Assembly: GCF_902804485.1 (NCBI RefSeq)
Contig: NZ_CADCST010000085.1
Span: 62,001-126,000, forward strand
Origin: Flavobacterium collinsii
GTDB taxonomy: Bacteria; Bacteroidota; Bacteroidia; Flavobacteriales; Flavobacteriaceae
Length of the DNA: 64,000 bases
Reading direction: 5' to 3'
Part shown: piece after piece, positions 36,235-45,522 of the stretch
Layout: each line of letters opens with the position of its first letter
Numbering within the stretch: position 1 is the stretch's first letter
Program-made: the position numbers and the translations under genes
The notes under the pieces: model-generated
What the model was told of the DNA's origin: nothing
Databases searched by the model: none
The model's input: the letters and a program-made list of their open reading frames with translations, nothing else

Positions 36235-36903
36235 CTAGATAATTCCCATGTCTTTGGTAATCGTAACCAAATGAATCGTATTGTTTGCCTTAAAAAAGTC
36301 TTTTAGTTTAGAGATTCTTTTTTCGATTGCACTTTTACTGTTGGGTTTTACGCCCATCTCTTTGAAGGTTTCTATGATATCGTCCTGCGGTGATCCCAGT
36401 GACAGATGTTTTAAGATGAGTATGTCTAAATCATCGATTTCGAAGTTGCTTTTTTCCTGAAGTGCAGAAGCAACTTCGGGTGAGATAAACTTTTGATCTG
36501 AAGTCGAGATAATGTTGATCGCTTTTTTTAGTTCTTCAATACTATTGAGGCCTTTTGATACAAAAGCATCCACTTTTGCATTGTCAAAAAGAGATTTAAT
36601 CCGGTAGTTTTTATCTTCAACCGAATAAGCAATGATTTTAATGTTGGGTTGTAATTCACGCACTTTTTGAACCAGTTCATCACCATTAACAATTTTTACT
36701 TCGCGGTGATCTGTTTTGAAGGAAAGGTCACTAATTAACAAATCGTAGGGTTCATTATCCTGAATTGCTTTGCGTATTTTTAGAAAGGCTTCATCACAAT
36801 ATTTTGATTGTTGAAAATTGATAATATTCAAATCCTTTAAGACTTGTTCGATTCCTAAATTCATAGTATCAAGGTCTTCGGCAACTATTACTTTTTTAAA
36901 CAT
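36235..36903 (-). CDS. Two-component response regulator (module copy 2)
   Basis: 222 residues. The receiver domain has acidic residues E9-D10, phospho-acceptor D59 (LLISDLSF), S94 in IAYSVED and K117 in FVSKGLN. The C-terminal part (from about 155: DDLDILILKHLSLGSPQDDIIETFKEMG) resembles a diverged LuxR-type HTH with an inserted segment (KSAIEKRISKLKDFFKANN). The start lies 7 bp after the stop of the TPR kinase, so the two form a pair. It is the only response regulator near either kinase copy and could serve both. Confidence 0.88.
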   Translation of the reverse strand: MFKKVIVAEDLDTMNLGIEQVLKDLNIINFQQSKYCDEAFLKIRKAIQDNEPYDLLISDLSFKTDHREVKIVNGDELVQKVRELQPNIKIIAYSVEDKNYRIKSLFDNAKVDAFVSKGLNSIEELKKAINIISTSDQKFISPEVASALQEKSNFEIDDLDILILKHLSLGSPQDDIIETFKEMGVKPNSKSAIEKRISKLKDFFKANNTIHLVTITKDMGII

Positions 36904-36910
36904 AGAGTTC

Positions 36911-38614
36911 TTATTTAGGCAGTGTTATTTTTACTTTAAAACCTTTATTGGGTTCAGTGTCAAAAGTAATAGTTCCTTTTATGGCCCGAATACGGTTTTC
37001 CATATTTTGAAGACCATTTTTAATAATTTTATCTTTTTGACAGCCTTTTCCGTTATCGGTGTAGTCGATAAGTATTTTGTTAGTCGCATTTTCAAATTTT
37101 AGAACCACTATCGATGCCTCGCTGTGTTTTTTCATATTCACCATTAATTCCTGTAGAACGCGATATACAGCAACCTTTTTAACGTCGTCGATGAGGTCCC
37201 AGGTTACTTTTTCGATATTATTAATAATAACGTTTGTATTAGGGCTGTTATAAGTCGAAAGCATTTCTTTTAAGTTGACGGCATAATTTACTTTAGTATC
37301 GATTTCATTATTCTCTCTTGAGATTCTGCGAACCCTATTGTAAATATGATCCAGTTTTTGAATTAAACTGTCTTTTACATTGGTACTTTCCAAAGGCTGT
37401 GTTTGGGTAAAGGTGATGGTGTTAAAAACATCATTTGCCAATTCATCGTGGATGTCTTTGGCAATTCGGGTTTCGGTATCGTATGCCGCTGTTAATTTTC
37501 CGATTCGGTTTCTGTTTTGATAAAATTTTCTCAAATACAGTAAGGAAAGGATCAAAACAGCAATTCCAAGGATAAAAAACAACCTTTGGTATTTGGCTTC
37601 CTGAATTGACAATAAGTTCTCGGCTCTTTCTAAACGAAGTTTTTGATTTTCGTCTTTTTCTTTTTTGGAGTCGTACTTTATTTTGGCAAATTTATTTTTA
37701 AAGTTGTTTCGGATTTTAATAATACTGTCGTTTATGAAAACGAACTTTTGAGCATACTGCACGTTTTTAATTCCTGAATCATTAGAAATTAAAAAGGACA
37801 AAGCCCTTAAACGTTCGTCAACACTATTGAAATGTGTAGCAAGCTGATAGGCTGCCTGAGCATATTGGTTTGATTTTTCAGGTTTTGTTTTGGCATAGAT
37901 TTCAGCTAGATGCAAATTACTTTCAATGCTTCTGTACAGATCGTTGGACTGTTTTCTCAGTTCAAAACCTTCATTTACTAACGAAAGCCCTTTTTGAGTT
38001 GCTCCGTTCTTGAAATAGGCAAAACCAAGATTATCCAGAATACCGGCTTTTTTGACAAGATCTTTATCCAGTGTTTCATTTTGGAGTAAAGGTTCTAAGA
38101 TTTGGATTGCTTTATCGTATTTTTTCTGTTGAATATAAACGACTGCAATATTATTTAAAGGAGACTGTTTACAGCTATCATCAGTACAATCTTTTAAGGC
38201 CGCCTGATAATAAAAAATAGCATCATTATAAAGTGAAAGCTCTTTGTCTGCAATTCCAAAAAAGTTGTTAATCGCAGCACTGTATACGTCTTTCTTTTTA
38301 ATGAAGGGTAAAGCCTCAGTCAGTGTTTCTTTACTACCATAATAATCACCGTTTATTTGTTGAATAGTAGCCATCTGGATAAGATTGTACACCACATTGG
38401 CACTGTCTTTTATTGCTTCGGAGGCTATTTTCGATTTGTTAAATTGGTAGAATGCCGTATTAAAGTTTTTGTTTTGAAAACTAATCCTTCCTTTATTGAC
38501 ATAGTCTATAGCATCTTCTCTGATGGATGAAGCATTAGAAGTAGGGATGGTTTGCTTTTGACAGGAAAGAAGCAGCAGGAAAAATAAAAAATAAAAAAAC
38601 GGGGATCGTACCAT
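36911..38614 (-). CDS. TPR-containing lipoprotein sensor histidine kinase (module copy 2)
   Basis: 567 residues with the same plan as copy 1: lipobox FLLLLSCQK, periplasmic TPR units, one membrane helix (LFFILGIAVLILSLLYLRKFY), phospho-acceptor RIAKDIHDELANDVF (His about 390), N-box ELMVNMKKHSEA and G-box DNGKGC. The two kinases are alignable end to end, strongest in the linker KIRNNFKNKFAKIKYDSK and the kinase core. It is co-transcribed with the response regulator 7 bp downstream, and the GPGD lipoprotein gene lies 58 bp upstream. Confidence 0.93.
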   Translation of the reverse strand: MVRSPFFYFLFFLLLLSCQKQTIPTSNASSIREDAIDYVNKGRISFQNKNFNTAFYQFNKSKIASEAIKDSANVVYNLIQMATIQQINGDYYGSKETLTEALPFIKKKDVYSAAINNFFGIADKELSLYNDAIFYYQAALKDCTDDSCKQSPLNNIAVVYIQQKKYDKAIQILEPLLQNETLDKDLVKKAGILDNLGFAYFKNGATQKGLSLVNEGFELRKQSNDLYRSIESNLHLAEIYAKTKPEKSNQYAQAAYQLATHFNSVDERLRALSFLISNDSGIKNVQYAQKFVFINDSIIKIRNNFKNKFAKIKYDSKKEKDENQKLRLERAENLLSIQEAKYQRLFFILGIAVLILSLLYLRKFYQNRNRIGKLTAAYDTETRIAKDIHDELANDVFNTITFTQTQPLESTNVKDSLIQKLDHIYNRVRRISRENNEIDTKVNYAVNLKEMLSTYNSPNTNVIINNIEKVTWDLIDDVKKVAVYRVLQELMVNMKKHSEASIVVLKFENATNKILIDYTDNGKGCQKDKIIKNGLQNMENRIRAIKGTITFDTEPNKGFKVKITLPK

Positions 38615-38629
38615 AAAAGTTACTTTCCC

Positions 38630-38637
38630 CGAAAATA
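38630..38637 (-). promoter_or_regulatory. Conserved -7-like box before kinase copy 2
   Basis: The minus-strand TATTTTCG followed by GGGGAAAGTAA is the same block as at 31513-31520 and lies 15 bp before the start codon. Confidence 0.4.
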
Positions 38638-38672
38638 CTAATTAATTATTAATGAAATATCTTACTTCTCCA

Positions 38673-38855
38673 TTATTTTATTGGTGGAGGTGGTGGCGGT
38701 GGTGGAACTGTTATGGGTAAATCTCCGGGACCATCAGCGTATGCAGGTATTGTAGGTTTCTCATTCGTTTTTGCCGTATCGTAATCGTCAGCAGTGCAAG
38801 AAAATAAAGTGGTACTAAGAAGCACAATTGCTCCCATCAAATATAAATTTTTCAT
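38673..38855 (-). CDS. Small Pro-rich lipoprotein with GPGD motif (module copy 2)
   Basis: 60 residues. The lipobox is TTLFSC, followed by an acidic linker, AYADGPGD, and a terminal run of eight prolines (VPPPPPPPPIK). It is the counterpart of 31554-31733. The polyproline end would be extended and exposed from the membrane anchor. Confidence 0.78.
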   Translation of the reverse strand: MKNLYLMGAIVLLSTTLFSCTADDYDTAKTNEKPTIPAYADGPGDLPITVPPPPPPPPIK

Positions 38856-39213
38856 GATATTTAGATTTAAAAATTAGATGTAGCATGCCCTGTTCAGAAC
38901 TCTTCTGAATCTTTTTATGGCCATGCCAATTTTGTTGGGAAGTGAAGTGCGTAGACAGTAAAATTTTCATTTATACTTCCCGGGATAAATTCCGTTTTAC
39001 GGTTTTCCGCACTTTTTAATTGAACTAGTTTTGTACTTTTGTTTTTGACCTGCAGATCAAAATGTTAACTGATTCTGAAGGCAAAGTAACGACGCTTGTA
39101 AGCCTGTATTGACAAGGAATTCCGGGAATTCCGATGTATTTTTTAAAGTCCTTATAATTCCGTAAAAGTCCTTGAAAATCCAATTGACAAATCCTTAAAA
39201 ATCCTAAAAACCT
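38856..39213 (+). promoter_or_regulatory. Long conserved divergent leader (module copy 2)
   Basis: 358 bp, counterpart of 31734-32065. It contains GAACTAGTTTT with the -7 box TACTTTTG (39034-39041), CTGCAGAT, GGCAAAGTAA and GACGCTT. The 100 bases before the start codon carry repeated TCC triplets mostly 9-12 nt apart and end in AAAAATCCTAAAAA. Confidence 0.5.
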
Positions 39214-40227
39214 ATGCCAAACAATACTTTTGAAGATTATAAAAAAGCGGTTAAAAAGAAATATGAGATAGAAAAAAACGGCGACAATTTTGTTTATTTG
39301 AGTGGTCCTACCAGAGCAAAACTGCGTAATTTGTGTTGGGAGTTATTTCAGCAGCAAAACAGAAATCAGGATGATTTAAATGTTTTTAGTTCTTTATTGG
39401 GACTAGCTTTTGACGTGAATAAAAAGAATAGGTTTGAGGAGCAAATCGATAAATTCAGACCGATTGAAAATTTTTTTAAAGGAAAAACAGATCCCGCAAA
39501 TTTGGAAGCAATAAATATGGCTGCAATCCTGGTTGATTTTAAGGCAAGGCCTTTTACTAAATTTAGAATTCAGGAGTTATTTGAAGAGGAAGATCCAATT
39601 GAAGATGAAGATCGAATTGAAGATGAAGATTCGATTGAAAATGAAGAAAAAATAGAAGTATTGAATCCACAAAAGGAACTAAGTGAGGGTTCTGTAATTC
39701 TGAACAAATTTCTGGATAGAAAAGAAAGGGAAAAAGTAAACGGGACAGAGGAAATAAATGGTATTGAAGTTATAAAACCACAAATCAACTCATTTGTAAA
39801 TTTAAGCACTAAAAAAAGTACTAAGGAAAGTACGAGATTTATATTTACGGAAAGAATACAACGTACTATTATAGGTATTGTTGGTATTTTGTGTTTAATA
39901 GGTTTAATTACTTATTTCGCTTTTCCAGATAAGGAATGTATGCAGTGGTCAGGGGATCACTATGAAATGGTAGATTGTGATTTAAAAATACAAGGTTTTG
40001 CTAAATCTGCTAATATTGAAATAATAGACCCAACGCTTGTCAATCTTAAAAAGATTAAGGTTTGTGATACGACCACTTATTTTGATAAAAACGGAGTGGC
40101 GATTATATGGTATGCTAAGACGGCAAATGGAGTTGAATTTTTTGATGCACACGGTAGACATCCGGAAAATAATAGTCCGTTACGACCTGTGACACATTAC
40201 ATCCTGAATAAATATGTAAAGAGGTAA
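39214..40227 (+). CDS. Module protein of unknown function with membrane helix and exported domain (copy 2)
   Basis: 337 residues. Residues 1-115 match the copy-1 protein. An acidic tandem follows (PIEDED, RIEDED, SIENEE, about 125-145, also seen as an 18-base DNA repeat), then a linker with a Lys/Ser/Thr tract, one membrane helix (TIIGIVGILCLIGLITYFAF, near 215-235), and a C-terminal region of about 100 residues with three cysteines (KECMQWSGDHYEMVDCDL ... VCDTTTYF). The C-terminal part is predicted outside the cytoplasm. The family is not recognised. A bidirectional terminator follows. Confidence 0.72.
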   Translation: MPNNTFEDYKKAVKKKYEIEKNGDNFVYLSGPTRAKLRNLCWELFQQQNRNQDDLNVFSSLLGLAFDVNKKNRFEEQIDKFRPIENFFKGKTDPANLEAINMAAILVDFKARPFTKFRIQELFEEEDPIEDEDRIEDEDSIENEEKIEVLNPQKELSEGSVILNKFLDRKEREKVNGTEEINGIEVIKPQINSFVNLSTKKSTKESTRFIFTERIQRTIIGIVGILCLIGLITYFAFPDKECMQWSGDHYEMVDCDLKIQGFAKSANIEIIDPTLVNLKKIKVCDTTTYFDKNGVAIIWYAKTANGVEFFDAHGRHPENNSPLRPVTHYILNKYVKR

Positions 40228-40250
40228 ATGAGTTCATTAGAAGATTAAAT

Positions 40251-40292
40251 AAAAAACGGAAATAACTTTTAAGAAAGTCATTTCCGTTTTTT
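40251..40292. terminator. Bidirectional terminator between convergent genes
   Basis: AAAAAACGGAAAT...ATTTCCGTTTTTT is a near-perfect stem with A and T runs at both ends. It serves the plus-strand module gene and the minus-strand MscS gene. Confidence 0.85.
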
Positions 40293-40327
40293 ATTCCTTT
40301 GAATTTGGAATGTCGGATTACGAATAT

Positions 40328-42676
40328 TTAGGTGGATAGTGTGAGTCCCTTTGTTTTGAAATTACTGAAAAGAACCTGTCTGGCACTGCTAATCGTTTCT
40401 TCGGTACGGTAAATGCTGCACCAGAATTTTATTTGCAGTTTGAATTTTCCATCAGAAATGGCGCTGTAATAAATTTGCGGAACTTTGGTAGTATTGACCA
40501 ATGCCATACTTTCAAGAGACTCCAGAATAATCGCATTGATTGCTTCCGGCATAACATCACCTGTAACTTCAGCAGTAATTTCAACGAGTTTAAAATTGTC
40601 GGTATACGTCCAGTTCGTAATATTTTGGGATAACAAATTACCATTTGGAATAATGATTTCGGCACCGTTTGAAGAGTTGATTTTGGTGGTACGCAATCCC
40701 ATCGATTTTACTCGGCCAGATTCAGAACTAATGTCGATTACATCTCCAATCTGAATTGGTTTGTCAAAAATAAGGATGATACCCGAGACGAAATTATTAA
40801 CGACATTCTGAAGTCCAAGCCCCACACCAACACCCAAGGCTCCCAGTAGAATGCTCAGTTTGTCCAGAGGCATTCCCGAAGCTGCTACGGCCAAAAGATA
40901 ACCACTTATTAAAACCACAAGTCTTGTAATCAGTAATTTAGAATGCTGTCTTTTATTGATGGTTTCTTCGTTTTCATCGTCAATTTCTCCAAAGAAATAA
41001 GCGACATAATTTTGTAATAAATGTGCGACCCAAATGATGATAAAAAACAATACTATATTTCCTAAGGTAAAAGTGATGCTTCCAATCGTATTTGGATGAC
41101 TTAGTAACGAACCCAAACCGGTGCGCAGTGATTCCCAAATGTTTAAATTGGCCGCGATAACCACAATCCACATATAACTGATGACGATGATGAATGGTCT
41201 TTTTAGTGTATCAGATAAGCTTTCATGATCAAAGATTTTCTCGATACCACGTTTAATACGGGTGGTGTAAATTTGTAAAAGAATAATTTCGAGTACAATT
41301 TTTAAAAGTACACTCAATGCCACAATCTGTGTTAGCGATATAAAAGCGGTAAGACTTAACATATTGGCAAGCGAAACCCTTCCGAGAACATTATCGAAAA
41401 TGGATAAAGCATTCAAACCAATAAAAATGATGGTGGCCCATTTAAAAAAGCCTTTGATGTACAACTGATCTTTTAATGTTTTAATCTGTACGAAACCATA
41501 GCGGATTCCGAAGAGGTTGATTACAATAAAGGCACAACGTTGCATAAAACCAACAGGGATAAACAAGTCTAAGAAACACAGCATAAAAAACAATACCAAA
41601 AGAAGTAACCAGTTGCGCATGGCAACGGCCGACCATTTGTTTTTAAAAAGTACTGTAAGTAGTCCGAGAAGAACCAGCTGAATCGATTCAATAAACAGGG
41701 CCGGAGCATATAAATTGCTAACTACAGCAATGTTAAGACCAATGACAGCGACCGGAATAACAACGCCTCTATTGATGTATTTGAAGTTAAGCTGAGACAG
41801 GTTTTCGGCATGTGCATTACTGTTGAGGTATTTTAAATTGCGGGAAATGTACCAACCCAATATTCCCATCAACAAAAGTAATGTGATTAAGCCACCCGCT
41901 CTGTAACTCAAGTAATATTCCGCAACGTTTTCTTCAATTATTATTTTGGCTTTAATGTTTTTGCCTACTATTTTTTTTGCTGTAGAATCACTGGTACTCC
42001 ATAAAACAGGATATTCTTTTTTGAGCATACTGATTCCGGATTTTTCCAGTTTGCTTTCTACCGTAATTAAGGCATTAGAGACCGCAATTTTTCTTTCAAC
42101 AGTTAATTTTTTATTATGGTTTAAGATACTTTGGTTTTTGGTCATCAGACTATCTGTACTCAGGTATCTTTTTTTCAGATTTGCAAATTCCTGTTTAAAT
42201 TGCTTACGGCGAACGGTATCTTTCAAAAGTCCCATCAGGGTTTTATCCTTACGCAAATCAATTACTCTGTTTTTGATTTTTTCAAGTGCCAGATTACGGG
42301 AATTGATAGCTGTATTTTGTTCGTCCAGTTCCAGCTCAATTTCTTTGAGTACAATGCGATACATTTGCTGGTTGCGCACATTCGGATTTGCTCCTTTTAG
42401 ACTGGCCAGAATTAGATCAAGTTTATTTTGCGTTCCTTTGATTTCACCAAATAAACGATGGCTGTTTCCATCAAATTCGGTGTCGTTATGCGCAGATTCC
42501 AAAACTTCTCCGGCTTTTTCGATGGCCATTAGATAGTCACTGTCTGTAGTGGTTTCTTCAAATAGTTTTGGTTTGGTTTCTGTTTTCGGAGGAGTCGTTT
42601 GAGAATAAGCAATCGGTGTATAAAATAAGACAGCCAGTAAGGCGAGTACACCGATAAAATTTCTTTTCAGGATCAT
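40328..42676 (-). CDS. Large MscS-family mechanosensitive channel
   Basis: 782 residues. A signal peptide ends near AYSQ, followed by a periplasmic helical domain of about 230 residues and about ten membrane helices. The MscS core has the pore helix (LSILLGALGVGVGLGLQNVVNNFVSGIILIFDKPIQIGDVI) and the beta-domain (GRVKSMGLRTTKINSSNGAEIIIPNGNLLSQNITNW). The architecture is like MscK/YbiO-type channels that release osmolytes on hypo-osmotic shock. It is transcribed alone. Confidence 0.93.
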   Translation of the reverse strand: MILKRNFIGVLALLAVLFYTPIAYSQTTPPKTETKPKLFEETTTDSDYLMAIEKAGEVLESAHNDTEFDGNSHRLFGEIKGTQNKLDLILASLKGANPNVRNQQMYRIVLKEIELELDEQNTAINSRNLALEKIKNRVIDLRKDKTLMGLLKDTVRRKQFKQEFANLKKRYLSTDSLMTKNQSILNHNKKLTVERKIAVSNALITVESKLEKSGISMLKKEYPVLWSTSDSTAKKIVGKNIKAKIIIEENVAEYYLSYRAGGLITLLLLMGILGWYISRNLKYLNSNAHAENLSQLNFKYINRGVVIPVAVIGLNIAVVSNLYAPALFIESIQLVLLGLLTVLFKNKWSAVAMRNWLLLLVLFFMLCFLDLFIPVGFMQRCAFIVINLFGIRYGFVQIKTLKDQLYIKGFFKWATIIFIGLNALSIFDNVLGRVSLANMLSLTAFISLTQIVALSVLLKIVLEIILLQIYTTRIKRGIEKIFDHESLSDTLKRPFIIVISYMWIVVIAANLNIWESLRTGLGSLLSHPNTIGSITFTLGNIVLFFIIIWVAHLLQNYVAYFFGEIDDENEETINKRQHSKLLITRLVVLISGYLLAVAASGMPLDKLSILLGALGVGVGLGLQNVVNNFVSGIILIFDKPIQIGDVIDISSESGRVKSMGLRTTKINSSNGAEIIIPNGNLLSQNITNWTYTDNFKLVEITAEVTGDVMPEAINAIILESLESMALVNTTKVPQIYYSAISDGKFKLQIKFWCSIYRTEETISSARQVLFSNFKTKGLTLST

Positions 42677-43067
42677 AATTTGGGATATGAATTAAGGTTC
42701 AAATGTAATTTTTTTTAAAGTATTTATAATGTCGGATGCAAGAAAATTTGATTAAAGGAGATCTAACAGTTTTACATAAAGTTTTATTTTGTTTATTTAT
42801 GAAACACATAGAAACATAGATTAAGAATGCTTAAAAAGTCGTTTCACTTAACAGAAATTCTCATAGGCAGACGATATTTAGGAATTTTTAGTTTCGTTAT
42901 AGAGTATAAACTATGTGTGAAAATCATGATTTTTTTGAATAGTCTTCACGAACAATAATTAAACCTATGTTTCTATGTGTTTCATAAAATGTACGCTGAA
43001 CAATTTCCAAAGATCTAAAAATATTATATTCGTAGTATTGTAACCGAAATACCAAAACAATTCGAAA
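42677..43067. other. Gene-free stretch of 391 bp between divergent MscS and antiporter genes
   Basis: It holds the terminal-inverted-repeat element at 42799-42985. The rest must contain promoters for both genes, but no convincing box pair was assigned. Confidence 0.45.
42799..42985. repeat. Dispersed element with 21-bp terminal inverted repeats (copy 2)
   Basis: Perfect inverted ends at 42799-42819 and 42965-42985 contain the same 17-base core as copy 1 (AACACATAGAAACATAG / CTATGTTTCTATGTGTT). The element is 187 bp, noncoding, and shares a CTTAAAAA...CGTTTCACTT segment with copy 1. Confidence 0.6.
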
Positions 43068-44669
43068 ATGGAAAATATTACTGTAATCATCATGTTACTA
43101 TTTGGAGTCGCTTTTTTGAGTCTCGTTAGTAAAAAATACAATTTTCCAATTCCCATTGTACTGGTACTTTGTGGTGTGGTGATTAGTATTATTCCCGGAC
43201 TTCCGGTAATTGCTTTGAGCCCTGAAGTGGTTTTTATTATCTTTTTACCACCGCTTTTATACCACGCCGCCTGGTACACAAGCTGGTCCGATTTTAAACA
43301 AACGATTCGGCCTATTACTTTGGCAGCGGTAGGTTTGGTGTTGTTTACCACAGTGGCGGTAGCAATTGCAGCACACTTGCTCATTGACGATATTTCCTGG
43401 CCTTTCGCTTTTCTATTAGGAGCGATAGTTTCACCTCCGGATGCCGTTTCTGCAACTTCGATTACCAAAGGATTGGGTTTGCACCCCAGATTGATTGCCA
43501 TTCTTGAAGGCGAAAGTCTGGTGAATGACGCCAGTGGTCTGGTAGCTTACAAATATGCATTAACCGCAATTACAGCGGGTAATTTTGTGCTCTGGCAGGC
43601 GGGGTTAAACTTTGTTGTAATGTCGGTAGCGGGAATTGCAATTGGTTTGGCTGTGGGGTATATCATGTGTTATATTCACAGGAGATTTGTTTGCGATGAG
43701 GTCATCGAAGCCACTTTGACTTTGCTAACGCCTTTTGCCTCTTATTTAATCGCAGAACATTTTGAATGCTCGGGAGTTTTGGCCGTAGTCGCCACCGGAC
43801 TTTATTTGTCAGCTCGATCGGGAACTATTTTTACGCACGAAAGCCGAATTATGGCCGGAACAATTTGGAGTGTTTTGACTAACATTTTAAACGGCTTGAT
43901 TTTTATTTTAATCGGACTGCAGCTGCGACAAATTATTGCCGGAATAGGGGATTACTCCGGTTGGTCCCTGTTTGTTTGGGGTGCTTCGATAAGTGTAGTG
44001 GTGATTTTGGTGCGGTTTTTATGGGTGGTTCCGGCAACCTTGCTTCCTAGAATGCTTAGTAAAAGAATCCGTCTCAAAGAAGAATTTGATTATCGCAACA
44101 TGATTATTTTCGGCTGGTCCGGAATGCGTGGAGTAGTATCCATGGCGGCCGCGCTGGCCTTACCGTTAATGATGAACAAAACAACCGAATTTCCTTTGCG
44201 AAACCTCATCATTTACCTGGTTTTTTGTGTGATACTCTCGACTTTGGTTATTCAGGGACTTACTTTGCCGTGGCTGATTAAAAAACTAAAAGTGCAGCCC
44301 TATTCGATTCTTGCCGAAGAATATGAGATTCGTAATACCATCGTTTCGCAAACCATAACCCATATCGAAGATAATTTTTCTTTGCTTAATGATGACCTGC
44401 TCCACAACATCAAAAGCAAATACGAAGTTAAATTCAACCGCCTCCAGAAAACCGAACTCCCAGCTAATTTCTTCGGAAAAGGAAATGTTTTAGGAGGGGA
44501 GATTTTCAACGACTTCACCAAACTCCAAATTGATCTTCTAAACGTAGAACGCGCCAAACTGGAACTCATGCACAAAACAGGCTCTGTTCACGAAGAGATT
44601 TTCAGGAAAATTGAAAAGGAACTGGATTTGGAAGAGACAAGATTGTGGATGGAGATGTATGAGGAGTGA
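43068..44669 (+). CDS. CPA1-family Na+/H+ antiporter (NhaP type)
   Basis: 533 residues: about 12 membrane helices and a cytoplasmic C-terminal helical tail of about 120 residues. Conserved CPA1 features include LGAIVSPPDAVSATSI (helix 5 region), LEGESLVNDASGLVAYK with the ND cation-binding pair, and FGWSGMRGVVSMAAALALP. It exchanges cytoplasmic Na+ (or K+) for protons. The gene is convergent with the LanB C-terminal gene; only 2 bp separate the stops. Confidence 0.95.
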   Translation: MENITVIIMLLFGVAFLSLVSKKYNFPIPIVLVLCGVVISIIPGLPVIALSPEVVFIIFLPPLLYHAAWYTSWSDFKQTIRPITLAAVGLVLFTTVAVAIAAHLLIDDISWPFAFLLGAIVSPPDAVSATSITKGLGLHPRLIAILEGESLVNDASGLVAYKYALTAITAGNFVLWQAGLNFVVMSVAGIAIGLAVGYIMCYIHRRFVCDEVIEATLTLLTPFASYLIAEHFECSGVLAVVATGLYLSARSGTIFTHESRIMAGTIWSVLTNILNGLIFILIGLQLRQIIAGIGDYSGWSLFVWGASISVVVILVRFLWVVPATLLPRMLSKRIRLKEEFDYRNMIIFGWSGMRGVVSMAAALALPLMMNKTTEFPLRNLIIYLVFCVILSTLVIQGLTLPWLIKKLKVQPYSILAEEYEIRNTIVSQTITHIEDNFSLLNDDLLHNIKSKYEVKFNRLQKTELPANFFGKGNVLGGEIFNDFTKLQIDLLNVERAKLELMHKTGSVHEEIFRKIEKELDLEETRLWMEMYEE

Positions 44670-44671
44670 TT

Positions 44672-45520
44672 TTACTTTTTGTAACATAAAGTTTTATAAT
44701 AGCGATACAAATGGTCGTAGATAACAAGTTCATATACTCTTTGTTTAGAAGTATATTGCCTGTTAATCATCATGTGGATATGGCTCGATAAGAAATCATC
44801 TATGGGAATTTGAATTTTATCGATTATTTCAAAAACCTTTTTCTGGATAAGATTTGATTTTCTATTGACAATAGAAAAGATTTCAGGAAAGTTATCCTGA
44901 TTTTCAGCTTCCAGAAAAAGTTTGATTTGCGGATACAGTGATCGGTAATTGATATCCATTTCCTTTTTCTGAATTTTACCTATTTCAAATTCTTCTTTAA
45001 AAGCAATTTGAAGTTTATCCATTAAAATTAATTTTTCCAAATTTGACAGCCTGAACGAATTAAGGAAAGAGTCAACCATCAAAAGACTAAAAAAAATAGG
45101 CGTTTCTTTCGCTATGAAGGAAGTTTTCAGACTCAGATAATTTAAAATCATTTTACTGTCTTTCCAGAATAGAAATTCAGAATCATAGATGGTCTTTTTA
45201 CCATACCGTTCAATTTCTCTTTGATAGGTATCGGTTTGGATTCTCCAAATTATATTTTCATCCAGAAGTTCTTTAAAAATAGGATAAAATGAATTGATAA
45301 GTGCTGTCATATTTTCAGCGTCGTCTATTAAAAAACGAATTCGCAGATGTTCCTCAGGATCCCGATATCTAATAAAAAACCACTTTTGGATTTTTTTCTT
45401 TTTTTCTAAGTAGGTTATAACAGGGGCTAATTTTTCAATTAAAATATAATCGGCTGTTTTTACACCGGTATAAATTTTATAATACAACCACTGACTGCCT
45501 AAACAAGAATTTCTCTGCAT
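44672..45520 (-). CDS. Split LanB elimination subunit (thiopeptide-type SpaB_C domain)
   Basis: About 282 residues, the SpaB_C/thiopeptide-type bacteriocin biosynthesis domain as a separate protein. Typical features are the opening WLYYKIYTGVKTADYILIEKLAPVI, the conserved FIRYRDPEEHLRIRFLI, and QTDTYQREIERYG. In class I lanthipeptide enzymes this domain removes glutamate from glutamylated Ser/Thr to leave dehydroalanine or dehydrobutyrine. The start at 45520 lies 2 bp after the stop of the larger LanB gene, so the two are translated together. It is the last gene of the operon. Confidence 0.9.
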   Translation of the reverse strand: MQRNSCLGSQWLYYKIYTGVKTADYILIEKLAPVITYLEKKKKIQKWFFIRYRDPEEHLRIRFLIDDAENMTALINSFYPIFKELLDENIIWRIQTDTYQREIERYGKKTIYDSEFLFWKDSKMILNYLSLKTSFIAKETPIFFSLLMVDSFLNSFRLSNLEKLILMDKLQIAFKEEFEIGKIQKKEMDINYRSLYPQIKLFLEAENQDNFPEIFSIVNRKSNLIQKKVFEIIDKIQIPIDDFLSSHIHMMINRQYTSKQRVYELVIYDHLYRYYKTLCYKK

Positions 45521-45522
45521 TT

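Noticed and set aside
41946..42536. A 196-codon plus-strand frame antisense to the MscS gene
   Set aside because: Ser/Leu/Phe-rich shadow of the periplasmic helical domain of the channel, without recognisable features.
42965..43501. A 178-codon minus-strand frame over the antiporter start
   Set aside because: Antisense to conserved antiporter helices, and it begins inside coding sequence.
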